Assembly (NCBI GenBank): GCA_017881705.1
Contig: JADGQP010000183.1
Location: 1 to 7,151 of the forward strand
Reading direction: 5' to 3'
DNA length: 7,151 nucleotides
Origin: Christensenellaceae bacterium
GTDB taxonomy: Bacteria; Bacillota; Clostridia; Christensenellales; Aristaeellaceae
The position numbers and the translations under genes are program-made. This document shows positions 5,909-7,151 of the stretch, in pieces (position 1 is the first letter of the stretch; each line of letters starts with the position of its first letter). The notes below the pieces were generated by a model. It was not told the DNA's origin. It saw nothing but the letters and a program-made list of their open reading frames with translations, and searched no databases.

Positions 5909-5991
5909 AGATGCATAGTAATGCCGCACCCTCCCGAGCATGATAAGGAGAAGATGCGGCAATCCGTGTAATGGCTAATCCGGATGCTACT

Positions 5992-6720
5992 TTATAAATC
6001 GCTTCCGTTTGCGCCGATTTCTACGCAGTATCCGGTATGGCCGCATGCGGGGCACTTCAACTGCCGCGTTTTAGGCGTGTGCTTGGAAAATATGAATTTC
6101 CGCAGCTTCGGCTTGAAGTGTGCATTGCACTCCGCACAGATATACGCTGTGTTCCTGTAATACATTCCGACCATCAGAACACCCAGCAGGATCACAAAGG
6201 GCATTCCAATGGCGAACGGCAGCCAGAGGCCACGGGTAATCCAGAGGATGACTGTTCCGATTTCGATGGCATCCATGATCAGGCCCACGATCAGCATGGT
6301 GATGTGTGTTTTACGCAGTTTCTTTTGGTTGTTCATGATGCGTTCTATGTCACTGATGGAATTGACCGGCAATGTATCCGTATTGCGGATGCTGTCCTGA
6401 ATGATCTTGATCAAATCCAGCTGCTTCTGCTGGTCTTCGATATCATTGCCGATTTGCCGCGCCTGCTCGTCCAGCAGCAGCAGCAGAACTTTGCTTGGAT
6501 TTTCGCTGTCCAGTATTCCCTTGATGGATGAAAGCGCAAGCCCGAGCGCCTTGAGCATGCAGATTAAGCGCAGCCTTTCCAGGTCATCATCCGAATACAG
6601 CCGCCTCCCGCCCTCCGTAAGCTCGGACGGCTTCAGCAGGTCTTTCGTATCGTAGAATTGCACCGTTCGGACGGAAACATTACACTCTCTGGCAAGTTCA
6701 CCGGTCGTATATTGCGGCAT
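5992..6720 (-). CDS. MerR-family regulator with two membrane helices and a zinc-ribbon tail
   Basis: A 242-residue protein read from ATG at 6720; AGGAGG (6734-6729) lies 8 bases upstream, so the in-frame GTG at 6729, which overlaps that site, is rejected. Residues 2-70 are a typical MerR winged helix (YTTGELARECNVSVRTVQFYD, then GGRRLYSDDDLERL and LKALGLALSSIKGIL). About 75-125 is the dimerising coiled coil. Residues 140-162 and 167-187 are two strong hydrophobic segments, so the protein is probably membrane-anchored with both ends in the cytoplasm. The tail carries CAEC (195-198) and CPAC (223-226), a likely four-cysteine zinc ribbon, plus C232. Classic MerR proteins are soluble, with a ligand site after the coiled coil; here a membrane/zinc module takes its place. 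It may sense a membrane or redox/metal signal (inference). The promoter shows autoregulation features, and a divergent + strand gene starts just past the window edge. Confidence 0.92.
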   Translation of the reverse strand: MPQYTTGELARECNVSVRTVQFYDTKDLLKPSELTEGGRRLYSDDDLERLRLICMLKALGLALSSIKGILDSENPSKVLLLLLDEQARQIGNDIEDQQKQLDLIKIIQDSIRNTDTLPVNSISDIERIMNNQKKLRKTHITMLIVGLIMDAIEIGTVILWITRGLWLPFAIGMPFVILLGVLMVGMYYRNTAYICAECNAHFKPKLRKFIFSKHTPKTRQLKCPACGHTGYCVEIGANGSDL

Positions 6721-6741
6721 AGATCTCACCTCCTCAGCCTT

Positions 6742-6772
6742 ACTCTACAATATGACGCAGCGTCACAAGCAA
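6742..6772 (-). promoter_or_regulatory. MerR-type promoter/operator of the MerR gene
   Basis: On the minus strand, -35 TTGCTT (6772-6767) and -10 TAGAGT (6747-6742) are separated by 19 bases, the elongated spacer typical of MerR-activated promoters. Inside the spacer lies a perfect dyad TGACGC-T-GCGTCA (6765-6753). Start would be near 6735, so the transcript begins almost at its ribosome binding site. An alternative -10, TATTGT (6752-6747), lacks a -35 at normal distance. Confidence 0.6.
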
Positions 6773-6788
6773 GGGGTTACGTAAGGGG
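6771..6788. repeat. TTACGTAA palindrome flanked by AAGGGG repeats
   Basis: A perfect 8-base palindrome TTACGTAA (6777-6784) sits next to the MerR -35. AAGGGG occurs on both sides (6771-6776 and 6783-6788). It could be a second binding site at this promoter; this is inference. Confidence 0.3.
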
Positions 6789-7061
6789 ATTTTTCGAATA
6801 CTTCTTCAATATCAATACATTTCGCACTCAGTATACCATGTGGCTTTCATTTCCGTAATGAGTTGCATCGAATCATAATTTTCGATTAAGAGAATTCAAA
6901 ATATTAAGTCCCATGTCCAATCGCGTTTGTATTGATGCGAATATACGTTCTTAATAATGTACGCCTACGCCCGCTCTTTCGGTTCATTCTATGAATACTC
7001 GTAAACGTTGCTGGACTTGGTTCCTTGTGAATGGATCTCTATTTTTGATACACTTAAAGAA
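6789..7061. other. AT-rich divergent spacer, no gene seen
   Basis: No convincing ORF with a ribosome binding site is present on either strand. The only structure noted is ATCGAA (6867-6872) / TTCGAT (6881-6886), an inverted repeat with an 8-base loop. The stretch is markedly AT-rich compared with the left half of the window. Confidence 0.5.
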
Positions 7062-7091
7062 TTTACAAGAAATACTTCATAAAAGTAAAAT
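7062..7091 (+). promoter_or_regulatory. Candidate promoter for a gene beginning beyond the right edge
   Basis: TTTACA (7062-7067) and TAAAAT (7086-7091) are separated by 18 bases. A start near 7098 would give a leader of about 50 bases up to the ribosome binding site at 7138-7143. Confidence 0.4.
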
Positions 7092-7137
7092 AATTCCTTC
7101 TGGTAACATAATTAACTGTTAGTACGTTAAAATAGTG

Positions 7138-7143
7138 AAGGAG
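7138..7143 (+). promoter_or_regulatory. Ribosome binding site of a gene starting just outside the window
   Basis: AAGGAG at 7138-7143 is followed by 8 bases to the window end with no ATG, so the start codon should lie immediately beyond. TTG at 7144 touches the site and is too close to be the start. This gene would be divergent from the MerR gene and is its natural candidate target. Confidence 0.55.
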
Positions 7144-7151
7144 TTGAGAGA

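Larger units (their letters stand above)
5466..5991. other. Gene-poor structured spacer behind the tRNA operon
   Basis: About 525 bases with no ORF of ordinary size. It holds, in order: a CTGAC/GTCAG hairpin (5505-5518) with repeated CAGTC motifs, a possible -35 TTGACT (5546-5551), an extended -10 (5586-5594), a 21-codon ORF, a perfect terminator (5690-5721), a 20-bp inverted repeat (5797-5841), a minus-strand terminator (5882-5908), and a TGCCGCA/TGCGGCA dyad (5922-5928, 5955-5961) just past the MerR stop. The composition is clearly more AT-rich than the left part. Confidence 0.6.

Noticed and set aside
6037..6531. 164-residue plus-strand ORF opposite the MerR gene
   Set aside because: It is the antisense shadow of a gene with clear MerR motifs and has no ribosome binding site or promoter.
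6727..6729. GTG start for the MerR gene three codons upstream
   Set aside because: The GTG overlaps the AGGAGG ribosome binding site (6729-6734), while ATG 6720 is at the ideal distance of 8 bases.
7128..7133. TAAAAT as the -10 of the gene beyond the right edge
   Set aside because: It would place the transcription start on top of the ribosome binding site at 7138; the pair at 7062-7091 fits better.

Overview
The window looks like a chromosomal piece of a GC-rich Bacillota, most likely a clostridial (gut-type) species. The grounds are strong AGGAGG-type ribosome binding sites, use of a TTG start, CCA encoded in the tRNA genes, tRNA-Thr with a U discriminator, and protein families typical of Clostridia (type I ABC exporter, Clostridia-style GNAT, FakA/YloV-like module, MerR with a membrane zinc-ribbon tail). 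The genus cannot be named from the sequence.

Left part (1-4581, GC-rich, all + strand): the C-terminal part of an all-helical protein (possibly a TetR-type regulator), a bitopic membrane protein of unknown function starting at TTG 507, a complete ABC half-exporter (1352-3127), and, overlapping it by 4 bases, a 485-residue protein that fuses a complete GNAT acetyltransferase to a complete class I mannose-6-phosphate isomerase. The last two genes are almost certainly translationally coupled.

Middle (4582-5465): a two-way terminator, then a small minus-strand gene (4747-4998) that is a free-standing copy of the FakA/YloV middle domain with its own promoter and ribosome binding site. Divergent from it, across a spacer holding an imperfect repeat pair, is a tRNA operon (tRNA-Thr CGT, tRNA-Pro CGG) with a near-consensus promoter and a strong terminator.

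Right part (5466-7151, visibly more AT-rich): about 525 bases without an ordinary gene but full of structure, including a possible 21-codon ORF followed at once by a perfect terminator and a 20-bp near-perfect inverted repeat. Then comes a minus-strand MerR-family gene with two membrane helices and a four-cysteine zinc ribbon. Its promoter has the 19-bp spacer and central dyad expected for MerR autoregulation. The window ends in a promoter and ribosome binding site for a divergent + strand gene that starts just outside. The composition change directly after a tRNA gene suggests, but does not prove, that the right part is acquired DNA.

No CRISPR array, transposase, integrase or phage gene was seen. 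The most unusual items are the GNAT-ManA fusion, the membrane-tethered MerR with its own operator, the solo FakA-like domain, and the structured gene-free region behind the tRNA genes.
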